Positions 42,857 to 52,187 are shown, counted from the first letter of the stretch. The stretch: DNA of 64,000 nucleotides from an uncultured Lachnospiraceae bacterium (GCA_910589075.1 CAJUSK010000013.1:38511-102510); one strand, 5' to 3'. Notes: a model not told the origin generated them from the sequence alone. Translations and numbers: made by a program.

Positions 42857-43844
42857 ATATTGTATCCTCTTTATCTATCCCGGTTCCGTCAAATGCCGGA
42901 ATAAAACTTTCTCCGGCAGTTTCTCCTTCCTGTATAAACCCGTTTTCAATCCCCTGAGCAAGGGCATGGGAAATCAGTGCTTCATATTCAGATTCATCTA
43001 CTTTTCCATTCAGTTCCGGATGGGTAAAATTTGTTGAGACCGGTGTATACTGATTCATCATACTGATAAAAATCCGGTCCCCATATGTATCCAGCAGCCA
43101 GGAAATAATTCTTTTGGAATCCTCCAGTCCTCCAGGCAGCAGAAGATGCCGTACAATCACCCCTCTTGTCATCACCAGGCTTTCGCCCTGTCCGCTCCGC
43201 TTTTGATAAGCCGCCGTATCCAGCCGCTGCGTTCCCGTAGCTTCATCGGTAAAGGCCATCTCACCCGCCTGCCGCACCATCTCATCTATGGCCGCAGAGG
43301 CGGTTTCAAAATAATCCGGTGCATGAGAATATCGGTTGCTTCTCTCCCTGTCCATATATTTCAGATCCGGCAGATACACATCCACATATCCGTCCAGCAT
43401 GCGAATCGTCTCCACCGATTCATAACCGCTGCTGTTATAGACCACCGGCAGACCCAGTCCCTTCCTTTTGGCAGCCTGCAGCGCCTCGATTACCTGGGGT
43501 ACAAACTGGCAGGCCGTCACCAGATTGATATTGTTCGCCCCCGCTGCCTGAAGTTTTAAAAAAATTTCTCCCAGCCGCTCTGCAGTCATCTCCCTGCCTG
43601 CCTTTCCGGAAGCAATGGCATGATTCTGGCAGAACACGCACTGCAGCCCGCAACCGGAAAAAAATACGGCCCCGGAACCGTTTCTGCCGGAAATACAGGG
43701 TTCTTCCCACATATGAAGAGCGGCCCGTGCAGCTTTTATGTTGCCCGACTGTCCGCAGACACCCCGCTGCCCGGCCGTCCGGTCAACCCCGCATGCCCTG
43801 GGACAGAGCCTGCAGGCTTCCATAGGATTACTTATCGGTCTCAT
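42855..43844 (-). CDS. Radical SAM protein (PflA-like, COG1313)
   Basis: The 329-residue protein has an N-terminal Cys motif (CRLCPRACGVDR ... GVCGQ) and the radical SAM cluster CGLQCVFCQN, with CxxxCxxC. The rest (NINLVTACQFVPQVIEAL, MMNQYTPVSTNFTHPELN) is typical of the COG1313 family. These enzymes are related to pyruvate formate-lyase activase, but the substrate is unknown. It lies seven bases after nrdG in the nrd operon, so it probably acts with the anaerobic reductase or under its regulator. Confidence 0.9.
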   Translation of the reverse strand: MRPISNPMEACRLCPRACGVDRTAGQRGVCGQSGNIKAARAALHMWEEPCISGRNGSGAVFFSGCGLQCVFCQNHAIASGKAGREMTAERLGEIFLKLQAAGANNINLVTACQFVPQVIEALQAAKRKGLGLPVVYNSSGYESVETIRMLDGYVDVYLPDLKYMDRERSNRYSHAPDYFETASAAIDEMVRQAGEMAFTDEATGTQRLDTAAYQKRSGQGESLVMTRGVIVRHLLLPGGLEDSKRIISWLLDTYGDRIFISMMNQYTPVSTNFTHPELNGKVDESEYEALISHALAQGIENGFIQEGETAGESFIPAFDGTGIDKEDTI

Positions 43845-43851
43845 CCATCTC

Positions 43852-44379
43852 TCACACCCTTATGTCCAGGAAAAGTTCCACCACCGCCCCTGCTTTTTCC
43901 GTTTCTCTTAAATCAATGATTCTCTGATTTTCCGATCCCCGGAAACTAAGCATCAGATTCTTCTTTGCTTCTACAAAGGGGCCGTCCACCAGAACATCAC
44001 ACAGAGAAAGAAATGCACGGGTGCTCTCGCAATTTGCCCGGCCATCCGGCAGGAAATCCTCATACAGATAGCCGCTGTACACCCATACAGTTTTCGCCGC
44101 CTCCCGCTTCACACGGCGCAGCAGGGGCAATAGCGCCCGCTGGTTGTCCGGTTCCATAGGATCCCCGCCGAGCAGGGTCAGACCCGCTATATAATCGGGC
44201 GCCAGCATTTGCAGTATCCTGTCCTCCGTCTCTGCCGTAAATGGACTTCCATATTCGAAATCCCAGGTTTTCTCGCTGAAACAGCCCCTGCACCGATGAC
44301 TGCAGCCGGATACGAACAGAGATACCCGTACCCCCGGGCCATTTTCGATAGAAAACTGTTTAATCGCTCCGTAATGCAT
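43852..44379 (-). CDS. nrdG: Anaerobic ribonucleotide reductase activating protein
   Basis: The 175-residue radical SAM enzyme has SGCSHRCRGCFSEKTWDF with CxxxCxxC, and LTLLGGDPMEPDNQRAL. It uses S-adenosylmethionine and a 4Fe-4S cluster to make the glycyl radical on NrdD. It is 18 bases after nrdD. Confidence 0.93.
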   Translation of the reverse strand: MHYGAIKQFSIENGPGVRVSLFVSGCSHRCRGCFSEKTWDFEYGSPFTAETEDRILQMLAPDYIAGLTLLGGDPMEPDNQRALLPLLRRVKREAAKTVWVYSGYLYEDFLPDGRANCESTRAFLSLCDVLVDGPFVEAKKNLMLSFRGSENQRIIDLRETEKAGAVVELFLDIRV

Positions 44380-44397
44380 CCTCTCTCTCCGATCCTG

Positions 44398-46554
44398 CTA
44401 CAGGTGCATCACCCGTTCCTGAATCTCCTGTGTCCTGCCCTGATTCCAGAACTGGGTTCCGATATAGCCACAGGTCCTTCTGGCCACATTCAACGTCTCC
44501 TGATTCCTGTTTCCACAGCGGGGGCATTCCCATACCAGCTTCCCGTCCGCTTCTGCTATCTGGATTTCTCCGTTATAACCACATTCCTGGCAGTAATCAC
44601 TCTTTGTATTCAGCTCTGCATACATGATATTGTCATAAATAAACCGGATGATACTCAGCACTGCCGGAATATTATCCTGCATATCCGGCACCTCCACATA
44701 GCTGATGGCGCCCCCTTTGGACAGCGCCTGAAACTCCGCTTCAAATTTCAGTTTGGAAAAAGCGTCTATCTCCTCTGTCACTTTCACATGATAACTGTTG
44801 GTAATATACCCTTTGTCTGTGACGCCTTCCACAATGCCAAACCGCCGCTGCAGGCACTTGGCAAATTTGTAAGTCGTACTTTCAATCGGAGAACCGTAAA
44901 TGCTGAACCCAATATCCGTTTCCTCTTTCCACCGGTCACAGGCGCGGTTCATATATTCCATCACTTCCAGTGCAAAAGGCTTCGCCAGAGGATCCGTGTG
45001 GGATTTGCCGGTCATATATTTTACACATTCGCACAGACCTGCATAGCCCAGGGAAATGGTGGAATATCCGCCATACAGCAGGCTGTCTATCACCTCTCCC
45101 CGTTTCAGCCGCGCCAGAGCGCCATACTGCCAGAGAATCGGCGCCGCATCCGACAAGGTGCCCTTGAGCCTCTCATGGCGGCACATCAGCGCCCGGTAAC
45201 ACAGATCCAGCCGTTCGTCAAAAATCTTCCAGAACCTGTCCATATCCCTGCCGGAGGACAAGGCCACATCCACCAGATTGATGGTCACAACCCCCTGGTT
45301 AAATCTTCCGTAAAATTTATATTGTCCCTGTTCATCCTGCCAGGGGGACAGGGCGCTGCGGCACCCCATAACCGGGAAACAGTTGCCCTCTTTCAGCTGT
45401 TTCATAATCTTTTCCGATATATAATCGGGAACCATCCTTTTGGCCGTACAGTTGGCGGCCAGCTTTGTCAGATAAAAATATTCACTGTCCTCACTGATAT
45501 TGTCCTCTTCCAGCACATAAATCAGTTTGGGAAAAGCCGGTGTGATATAAACGCCGCTTTCATTTTTCACTCCCTGGATACGCTGGTTCAGCATTTCTTC
45601 TATAATCAGAGCCAGATCTCTCTTCTCCCGGCTGCTCCTTGCCTCATTCAGATACATAAAGACCGTCAAAAACGGCGCCTGACCATTGGTGGTCATCAGT
45701 GTGATCACCTGATACTGAATCGTCTGCACCCCTTTTTCAATTTCCTTCCGCAGACGCTTCTCCACAATCTGATGCAGCGCTTCTTCAGAAGGATGCGCAC
45801 CTGTCAACTCCATGTCTTCCAGCACTTCCCTGCGTATTTTCTCTCTGGAAATCTGCACAAACGGCGCCAGATGGGCCAGAGAAATACTCTGTCCGCCATA
45901 CTGGCTGCTGGCAACCTGGGCTACGATCTGCATGGCAATGTTGCAGGCTGTGGAAAAGCTGTGGGGCTTGTCAATAAATGTTTCACTGATCACCGTACCA
46001 TTCTCCAGCATGTCCTCCAGATTGACCAGGTCACAGTTGTGCATATGCTGGGCAAAATAGTCCGAATCATGGAAATGAATCAGCCCTTCCGCGTCCGCCT
46101 TTACAATGTCCTCCGGAAGCAGCAGACGTCTGGTCAGATCCCTGCTGACCTCCCCTGCCATATAATCCCGCTGTACACTGTTGATGACCGGATCCTTATT
46201 GGAATTTTCCTGCATCACTTCTTCATTATTACATTCTATCAATGTCAGTATACGCCCGTCCGTGGTATTGCTCTTGCGGACAAGCGTTCTTGTATACCGG
46301 TATCGCACATAACATCTGGCTACATTGAAAGCGCCCTGGGACATAATCTGGTTCTCAACCATGTCCTGCATCTCTTCCACGGAAACCGCACGGTTCATAC
46401 GGCTGCATTTAAAATCAATATACTCCGATATTTCCTGAATCTGCTCCTGTGTCAATTCCTGCCGTATCGCCGCTTTATTGGCTTTTTCTATGGCTGCCTG
46501 GATCTTTGTAATATCAAAATCCACCTCTGAGCCATTCCGCTTGATTACTTTCAT
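44398..46554 (-). CDS. nrdD: Anaerobic ribonucleoside-triphosphate reductase
   Basis: The 718-residue class III reductase has an ATP-cone at about 1-90 (MKVIKRNGSEVDFDITKIQA), the catalytic barrel, a C-terminal zinc site (CQECGYNGEI, then CPRCGNR), and the glycyl-radical loop RRTCGYIGTQFWNQGRTQEI. It makes dNTPs without oxygen using formate. AAGGAGG is ten bases upstream. It is transcribed divergently from a Crp/Fnr gene. Confidence 0.97.
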   Translation of the reverse strand: MKVIKRNGSEVDFDITKIQAAIEKANKAAIRQELTQEQIQEISEYIDFKCSRMNRAVSVEEMQDMVENQIMSQGAFNVARCYVRYRYTRTLVRKSNTTDGRILTLIECNNEEVMQENSNKDPVINSVQRDYMAGEVSRDLTRRLLLPEDIVKADAEGLIHFHDSDYFAQHMHNCDLVNLEDMLENGTVISETFIDKPHSFSTACNIAMQIVAQVASSQYGGQSISLAHLAPFVQISREKIRREVLEDMELTGAHPSEEALHQIVEKRLRKEIEKGVQTIQYQVITLMTTNGQAPFLTVFMYLNEARSSREKRDLALIIEEMLNQRIQGVKNESGVYITPAFPKLIYVLEEDNISEDSEYFYLTKLAANCTAKRMVPDYISEKIMKQLKEGNCFPVMGCRSALSPWQDEQGQYKFYGRFNQGVVTINLVDVALSSGRDMDRFWKIFDERLDLCYRALMCRHERLKGTLSDAAPILWQYGALARLKRGEVIDSLLYGGYSTISLGYAGLCECVKYMTGKSHTDPLAKPFALEVMEYMNRACDRWKEETDIGFSIYGSPIESTTYKFAKCLQRRFGIVEGVTDKGYITNSYHVKVTEEIDAFSKLKFEAEFQALSKGGAISYVEVPDMQDNIPAVLSIIRFIYDNIMYAELNTKSDYCQECGYNGEIQIAEADGKLVWECPRCGNRNQETLNVARRTCGYIGTQFWNQGRTQEIQERVMHL

Positions 46555-46583
46555 AAACTCTTCTCCTCCTTACCGCTGACTGT

Positions 46584-46589
46584 ATTATA
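46584..46589 (-). promoter_or_regulatory. nrdD promoter -10 box
   Basis: A perfect TATAAT on the minus strand, with a poor -35 region (CAGTTT). The predicted start is 46577. The weak -35 fits an activated promoter, with the dyad at 46612-46625 centred at exactly -41.5. Confidence 0.7.
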
Positions 46590-46611
46590 TTACATTGTCC
46601 GGAGAAAAACT

Positions 46612-46625
46612 GTTGTGTGAACAAC
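46612..46625. promoter_or_regulatory. Crp/Fnr-like dyad shared by nrdD and the regulator gene
   Basis: GTTGTGTGAACAAC is an inverted repeat GTTGT-N4-ACAAC. It is centred at -41.5 from the nrdD start and overlaps the -35 box of the regulator gene (TTGTGT 46613-46618, TATAAT 46636-46641, 17-base spacing). This placement predicts activation of nrdD and self-repression of the regulator. Confidence 0.65.
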
Positions 46626-46641
46626 ATATTTATTTTATAAT
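46613..46641 (+). promoter_or_regulatory. Promoter of the Crp/Fnr gene
   Basis: TTGTGT and TATAAT are spaced by 17 bases. A second perfect palindrome, TACCATATATGGTA (46641-46654), covers the predicted start site at 46648. Confidence 0.75.
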
Positions 46642-46680
46642 ACCATATATGGTAGTAATTACAGAAAGGAATATCTATAT

Positions 46681-47322
46681 ATGGGGGATTCTGACACTAT
46701 TTTCATTTCTGAAAAAAATATGAAATTCATTCTGGAATATTTCCAGCCCCGGCAGAAAGCCTTTGGCCGCAGTGAAATGATTCTGGAAAAAAATATACCC
46801 GAAGACAGACTATGCCTGCTGCTGAAAGGCACCGCCTATCTGTGCATGGAAAACGAACGGGGAGACAAGCAGCTTCTGGACTATTTTACAGGAGGCCGGC
46901 TGTTGTATCACGATATGCTGCCCGGCCCGGAAAGCGGCCACTGTTTCGTGCAGGCCAAATATCCCTGCGTCATCGCATATCTGCCCGGCCCGGAACTGAC
47001 GGAATACATATTAAAAACAGAGGACAGGAATCTGGCAACGCAGTTTTACGGTATATTGCGGTCCACCGTGTCCCTGAGCATCGAGCATTGTCATATATTA
47101 CAGCAAAAAACCATCCGCGGAAAACTGCTCGCTTTCCTCCATGCCCAGAGCCGCCAGCAGAAAAGCAGCACAGTCCATATCCCCATCCCCTACTCTGATC
47201 TGGCGGACTATCTGTCCATTGACCGCAGTTCTCTGATGACCGAACTGAGCAGAATGCATGAGGATGGGGTGATTGAAAAAAACACACGGAGGATCGTTTT
47301 AAAAGGAAACGGACCGGATTGA
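46681..47322 (+). CDS. Crp/Fnr family transcriptional regulator
   Basis: The 213-residue protein has a cyclic-nucleotide-binding-type beta barrel at about 20-125 and a C-terminal winged helix (IPYSDLADYLSIDRSSLMTE, then LSRMHEDGVIEKNTRRIVL). It lacks the four N-terminal Cys of classical FNR. Its binding site is probably the dyad between it and nrdD. AAAGGA precedes the ATG. Confidence 0.9.
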   Translation: MGDSDTIFISEKNMKFILEYFQPRQKAFGRSEMILEKNIPEDRLCLLLKGTAYLCMENERGDKQLLDYFTGGRLLYHDMLPGPESGHCFVQAKYPCVIAYLPGPELTEYILKTEDRNLATQFYGILRSTVSLSIEHCHILQQKTIRGKLLAFLHAQSRQQKSSTVHIPIPYSDLADYLSIDRSSLMTELSRMHEDGVIEKNTRRIVLKGNGPD

Positions 47323-47509
47323 ATCCCCTGGCCGCAGAAAGGGTTACAGGCGCAGCGATTGCGGAAAGCCGGATGTGTCTTTTGCCTTGAATTAAACCCT
47401 GGCCTGTGATAAAATCAGAGCGTTCAATGACGTTTTACAAAACTGTTTGTCATAATCAAAATCTTACATAAAAATGTTTGCTGTATCATTGTGACGAAAG
47501 GAAATCATC

Positions 47510-48271
47510 ATGCTGTATAAATTTACATTCAGTCCCACAGGTGGAACAGAAAAAATCGCCTCTATCCTGGCAGCCGCACTTTCGCCGGACATAACAGACG
47601 TGGATCTGACAGACCGGTCCATTGACCTTTCTCAATATTCTCCAAAAGCGCAGGACCTCTGTCTTGTATCGGTTCCCTCCTATGGAGGGCGGGTTCCGGA
47701 TACGGCAGCCCGGCGGATTGCACAGATACAGGGGAACGGCGCCAGAGCCGTCCTTGTGGTTTCCTACGGAAACCGCGCCTACGAAGATACGTTGCTGGAG
47801 CTGGAGGAATTGGTACATCATGCGGGATTTCGCTGTATGGCAGGCGTTGCCGCGGTAGCTGAACATTCCATTATGCGTCAGTTTGCAACCGGCCGGCCGG
47901 ACGCGCAGGATGCCGCCGAACTGACCACCTTCGCAGAAGCCATTTTGCAGAAGCTCAGTCAGACCACGCCGCTTCTGCCGGTTTCTTTCCCCGGCAGCCG
48001 GCCCTATCGTGAATATAATGGCGTACCTCTGATGCCAAAAGCAGGCAAAGCCTGCCAGCGCTGCGGCCTGTGCGCCGCCCGCTGTCCGGCAGGCGCCATT
48101 ACGGCTGAAAACCCGTCCCATACGGATAAAAAGCGCTGTATCTCCTGTATGCGCTGTATCTCTGTCTGTCCGGCCCACGCCCGCAGTTTGAATCAGCTGT
48201 TGTTCTCCGTAGCCGCCAAAAAGATGGAAAGTGTTTGCAGCGGCAGGAAAGAGAATGAACTGTTTCTGTAG
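47510..48271 (+). CDS. EFR1 family flavodoxin-ferredoxin
   Basis: The 253-residue protein joins a flavodoxin-like N-terminus (FTFSPTGGTEKIASILAAAL, SVPSYGGRVPDTAA) to two C-terminal 4Fe-4S motifs (CQRCGLCAARCPAGAI and CISCMRCISVCPAHA). Such proteins carry electrons in anaerobes; the partner is unknown. AAGGA precedes the ATG. The 187-base gap upstream likely holds its promoter but no clear consensus was seen. Confidence 0.9.
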   Translation: MLYKFTFSPTGGTEKIASILAAALSPDITDVDLTDRSIDLSQYSPKAQDLCLVSVPSYGGRVPDTAARRIAQIQGNGARAVLVVSYGNRAYEDTLLELEELVHHAGFRCMAGVAAVAEHSIMRQFATGRPDAQDAAELTTFAEAILQKLSQTTPLLPVSFPGSRPYREYNGVPLMPKAGKACQRCGLCAARCPAGAITAENPSHTDKKRCISCMRCISVCPAHARSLNQLLFSVAAKKMESVCSGRKENELFL

Positions 48272-48372
48272 GCGCAAGGGGAACTTCCCGCACCGATGCC
48301 GAAAACCCTACGGGCCATATTTCCTGTTTCCGTTACGAAATCGTTATATTATTCAACAGAAGGGCATTCATT

Positions 48373-49749
48373 ATGAATACAAATCCACAGGCAATCATCA
48401 TCAGTTATAATACCCACAATGAAGCAATCTGCGCCAGTGCTGCAAGAATATCCACAACTCCCGGAAATGCCGAAGAAATCTTCCAAAAAGCCCAGGGAAA
48501 CGCAAAAAACCGCAATCTGATAGAAAAAGTTCTGTCTTCCGGCCATAAATCCCTGCTTGAACATGCAGTGTTTACCATTGCCTTTCGGAATGTTTCCGCT
48601 TATGTGGAGCAGTTCTTTATTGAATGCAGACTGGCTTCTTTCACTGTCAAGTCAAGGCGCTATGTGGATTTCAGTCAGTCGGGATATTATATACCGCCGG
48701 AGCTTACAGGAAATGATCGCCATCTGTATGAAAATTATATGGATCATCTGTTTCATGCCTATCATACGTTGCTGGAAAGCGGCGTTCCCAGAGAGGATGC
48801 GCGTTTCATTCTGCCGTATTCATTTCACAGTAATTTCTACTGTACCCTGAATGCACGGGAACTGGGGCACGTAATCTGTGCAATCCAATACGGGCGCGGG
48901 CGTAATATCCCTGAATTAAAACAGATCGCGGCGCAGATTACAGAACAGATTAAAACACTCTTTCCCTGCCTGCTGCCGGAATTTGAGAAACCGGACACAC
49001 TGCAGGATGTATCTGACAGCCCCCGGGAGCCTGTATTTTCCCCATCGCCCGTGTTTCTTTCTCAGGCAGAGATTGGCAGTGTGGAGTTAATCCATGCACC
49101 CGTTGATCCCCTAAGCCTCCTGAACATCGCCTGGAAGATCAGTCATCCCGGCTGCGCCGGGCTGCCGGAAATGAGCACATTCTGTAAGGGGGAACGGCTA
49201 AGGGAACTGGAACAGCTTTCCTATACATTTACCATCTCCAATATCAGCCTGTCGGGTATCACACATATTGTGCGGCATCGTATGCAGTCTGTGATCATTC
49301 CTTCCATCCAGACCATCGACCACAGCAGATTCCTGATTCCGCCTACGGTGGAAAGGGATTCGGCTCTGCTTGCTCAATACCGCCACATTCTGGAAAAAAC
49401 ATGCCGTCTGCTGAACCAGATGGAAGATAACCGGACTTTAAAAGCATATCATTACTATTTCGCCCTCAGCGGCAACGTTATGAACAGTATGACGACGATG
49501 AATGCAAGGGAGCTCCTGCACTTTATCCGTCTGAGAACCTGCAACCGGGCCCAGTGGGAAATACGAAACATGACGGTCAACATGTTAACACAGCTCCGGG
49601 AACATTTCCCCGAACTTTTCAACCACTTTGGCCCCAGTTGTTTCCACAGTGGATTTTGCCCGGAAGGCAAACTCACCTGCGGGCAAATGGCTTCTGTGAT
49701 TGCCGGATTTAAGAATGATCGTGAAAATCCTAACGGTTCGGAACATTAG
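48373..49749 (+). CDS. thyX: FAD-dependent thymidylate synthase, tandem two-domain form
   Basis: Classical ThyX is about 220-250 residues; this one is 458 and contains two ThyX-like halves. The N-terminal half at residue 85 has ECRLASFTVKSRRYV in place of RHR-x7-S. The C-terminal half near residue 299 has an intact RHRMQSVIIPS, and later LRTCNRAQWEIRN, the substrate-binding Arg region. So one half appears catalytic and one degenerate. It makes dTMP from dUMP using methylene-tetrahydrofolate and FAD. GAAGG lies nine bases before the ATG. Confidence 0.88.
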   Translation: MNTNPQAIIISYNTHNEAICASAARISTTPGNAEEIFQKAQGNAKNRNLIEKVLSSGHKSLLEHAVFTIAFRNVSAYVEQFFIECRLASFTVKSRRYVDFSQSGYYIPPELTGNDRHLYENYMDHLFHAYHTLLESGVPREDARFILPYSFHSNFYCTLNARELGHVICAIQYGRGRNIPELKQIAAQITEQIKTLFPCLLPEFEKPDTLQDVSDSPREPVFSPSPVFLSQAEIGSVELIHAPVDPLSLLNIAWKISHPGCAGLPEMSTFCKGERLRELEQLSYTFTISNISLSGITHIVRHRMQSVIIPSIQTIDHSRFLIPPTVERDSALLAQYRHILEKTCRLLNQMEDNRTLKAYHYYFALSGNVMNSMTTMNARELLHFIRLRTCNRAQWEIRNMTVNMLTQLREHFPELFNHFGPSCFHSGFCPEGKLTCGQMASVIAGFKNDRENPNGSEH

Positions 49750-49783
49750 AAAGCACCCCTGGCGGACTTTCCATTGTCATGAA
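49744..49783. repeat. Dispersed hairpin repeat copy
   Basis: GAAAGCACCCCTGGCGGACT, then TTCCATTGTCATGAA, directly after the thyX stop codon. Same family as 24168-24250. GAAAG and CTTTC form the stem. Confidence 0.65.
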
Positions 49784-49817
49784 TCCGTATCTGCCGGATG
49801 GGGCGGGGTATGGCAGT

Positions 49818-52031
49818 TTATTCCGCCAGCCACATCTCCGGCACCTGCAGATACTGCCCTTCTAAAATCCGGTCTGCCTCTTCCAGCCCGTTATATACCG
49901 CCAGTTCCGGATAACGGGCCCCCTCTCCCGTATAGGACTTTGCCAAATCCCACAAAGTGTCCCCCGGCTCTGTCCTGTGCACAAAGGGAAGGTAGGAAAA
50001 CCCGGCCAGCACTTCCCTGGCAAACTCCGTATCCGGACGATAATTGCTGTTCCGATCCGTAAACAATAACAGGAATGGCACTTCGTTTCCCGTTTCCACA
50101 GAAGATTTTACCGGCAGGGAAATGATATTATCCATCCGCAGGCTTTCACGGTCTTCCTTGTCCACAAATACATAATGTTTCGCATTCAATTCTTCCTTAT
50201 AGAGATTCAAAGAATACCTGCCCTCTGTCTTCCATGTATGATGATCCCACCAGTTGATAAAATAGAGAGGCCGCAGCCAGTTCGGCTCTTCCATACAGCC
50301 CCAGATTCTGGAAATATCCGACTCCGTTTCCTCATCGTCCAGAGATGACAGCCAAAACGCCCCCGGCAGAGAAGAATCGGCAGAATCAAACGCGCCGGCG
50401 CCGGCATATATACTTTCCAGTTTTTCTGTTTTCTGTAAAAAGCGGTTCATGTTCCCCACTTCTTCATCCGGCAGACGCAGTATCCATACCTGCCAGCCCG
50501 CCGCATCTTCCCCGTAACATGATGGCAGTGCTGCGCCTTCCCGTGCCTCCATACAGAGTGCATACTCCGAAACTTCCCGAATGATAAATCCCTGGGGCGC
50601 GCGCAGCACAAACGCATCGCACAGATAAACATGTTCTTTCCCATTTTCCGGAAATGACCGGGTAATGCCCAGGGGAACGATGCCCAATTTTTCTTTTGCC
50701 TCTTCCAGATCAAACTGCCAGTTATTATGGACATAGGGAAAAGAAGCAGTGTCTGCCTGCCACCGTTCCATTTCAGCCGCAGATAGTTCCATAATATTTT
50801 CATGGCGCATATGCCCTGTGGCCATGCCTTCCAGACTGACACAGTTCAAAACTTCCGAATTGCCAAAAGCACTGCCGGCAATCCCATAGGTACCGCCATT
50901 GCCTTCCTCCTGTATGGAAATCCTGCCGGTATTGTAACATTCTGAAAACAGGCCGCTGTCCATTTTTCCGGCAATCCCGCCTGCCATGGCTTCTTCCCAA
51001 CGGTCGCTCAGGTTCTGATCATACGCATTTTCCAGATAGGGCTGTACCGACTGATAACGCACGGATATTTCTCCTTCATTCCCGCACTGCCGGATTTCCG
51101 TATTGCCGCCGGAATTTACGGAACAGACGCCGCCTGCCAGCCAGTCCCCCGTTACCGTTCCCAGATTGGTGCATCCGTAGATTGCCGCCTTTATTTCCTC
51201 ATCCTGATCGCTTTCTGTCCAGGTGTCCTCATTTTTTCCCGTAATACCGCCGGCGCCGTATTCCCCCACACCCATTGCATCCACTGACGCCCGGTTTACA
51301 CAGTCTCTGATGGTGCCATAATTGATACCTGCAATACCACCGATATAGCTTTTCTCACCTTCCACCCATCCCTGTACCTGACAACCGGTTATGCTGCCAT
51401 AGTTTGCCATGCACAAAATTCCAATGCCATAGCCGCTGTCCGCTAACCCGCCGTCTCCATCCGCAGGGAAAAAAGCGATATGGTCTGCCTGGACAGTCAG
51501 ATTCCTGATTTCCGCCTCACGCAATAAACAGGCAAACATACCATACCCCGCATCCACATTCCACCGGATGGTATGGCCGTTCCCGTCAAAGGTTCCGTTA
51601 TAACGCAAAATAGGCCGTTTGATATATGGATGGTCATTCAGACGATACCCTGTCTCCTCTTCCAAATCAAGATCCGCCGTCAACACCGCATCAATGGCAA
51701 CCGCCCCGTCCCTTTCATCTGTTTCGCTCTCCTTCCACGCACGATTGACATACCCCGAAAATCTGAGATAGTCCTTCTTATTGTTGATATAAAAAACATC
51801 CTCCTGAAAACAGGGATCTTCTTCGATTCTCTCACAGAGCGGATCCTCCTGCATCCGATATACTGCAACGGCTGTTCCACAGCAGGCAATCAATGCAAAT
51901 AATAGAAGCAGCAGGATGATCCGCTCTGATCCCAGGCGTTTTTTATCCCTTTTATGCGGTTTCGTTTCCGGATGTTTTGCAGATACTTTATGTTCTGAAA
52001 TCTCTTCGTGTTTCGTATGATATTGCTCCAT
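49818..52031 (-). CDS. Membrane-anchored GLUG-repeat protein with C-terminal LysM
   Basis: The 737-residue protein has a basic N-terminus, one membrane segment (ERIILLLLLFALIACCGTAV) at about 36-58, then an outside region with GLUG-type repeats (YIGGIAGINYGTIRDCVNRA, YGAGGITGKN, GIAGKMDSGLFSECYNTGRI). The C-terminal 50 residues are a LysM domain (HRTEPGDTLWDLAKSYTGEG). It is probably an exposed or wall-bound adhesin-like protein. AGAGGA precedes the ATG at 52031; the longer open frame upstream lacks a site. Confidence 0.82.
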   Translation of the reverse strand: MEQYHTKHEEISEHKVSAKHPETKPHKRDKKRLGSERIILLLLLFALIACCGTAVAVYRMQEDPLCERIEEDPCFQEDVFYINNKKDYLRFSGYVNRAWKESETDERDGAVAIDAVLTADLDLEEETGYRLNDHPYIKRPILRYNGTFDGNGHTIRWNVDAGYGMFACLLREAEIRNLTVQADHIAFFPADGDGGLADSGYGIGILCMANYGSITGCQVQGWVEGEKSYIGGIAGINYGTIRDCVNRASVDAMGVGEYGAGGITGKNEDTWTESDQDEEIKAAIYGCTNLGTVTGDWLAGGVCSVNSGGNTEIRQCGNEGEISVRYQSVQPYLENAYDQNLSDRWEEAMAGGIAGKMDSGLFSECYNTGRISIQEEGNGGTYGIAGSAFGNSEVLNCVSLEGMATGHMRHENIMELSAAEMERWQADTASFPYVHNNWQFDLEEAKEKLGIVPLGITRSFPENGKEHVYLCDAFVLRAPQGFIIREVSEYALCMEAREGAALPSCYGEDAAGWQVWILRLPDEEVGNMNRFLQKTEKLESIYAGAGAFDSADSSLPGAFWLSSLDDEETESDISRIWGCMEEPNWLRPLYFINWWDHHTWKTEGRYSLNLYKEELNAKHYVFVDKEDRESLRMDNIISLPVKSSVETGNEVPFLLLFTDRNSNYRPDTEFAREVLAGFSYLPFVHRTEPGDTLWDLAKSYTGEGARYPELAVYNGLEEADRILEGQYLQVPEMWLAE

Positions 52032-52187
52032 AAATGATCCTCTTTCAATGCCCCGCGCCGGGCTGCAGTCCTGTCCGGCAGCTCCGGCTCTGACCGGCGG
52101 CAAGACATGTCCCGAATGACTTAATACATCCCGGGATCCGTCTGCATGCCGCAACAGTCTCAGCGCCCTCTCAGCCAATCTGCCGTC

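Noticed and set aside
44209..46530. A 773-residue open frame on the plus strand
   Set aside because: It is exactly antisense to nrdD, has a low-complexity His/Phe/Leu-rich composition from the opposite strand and no ribosome site.
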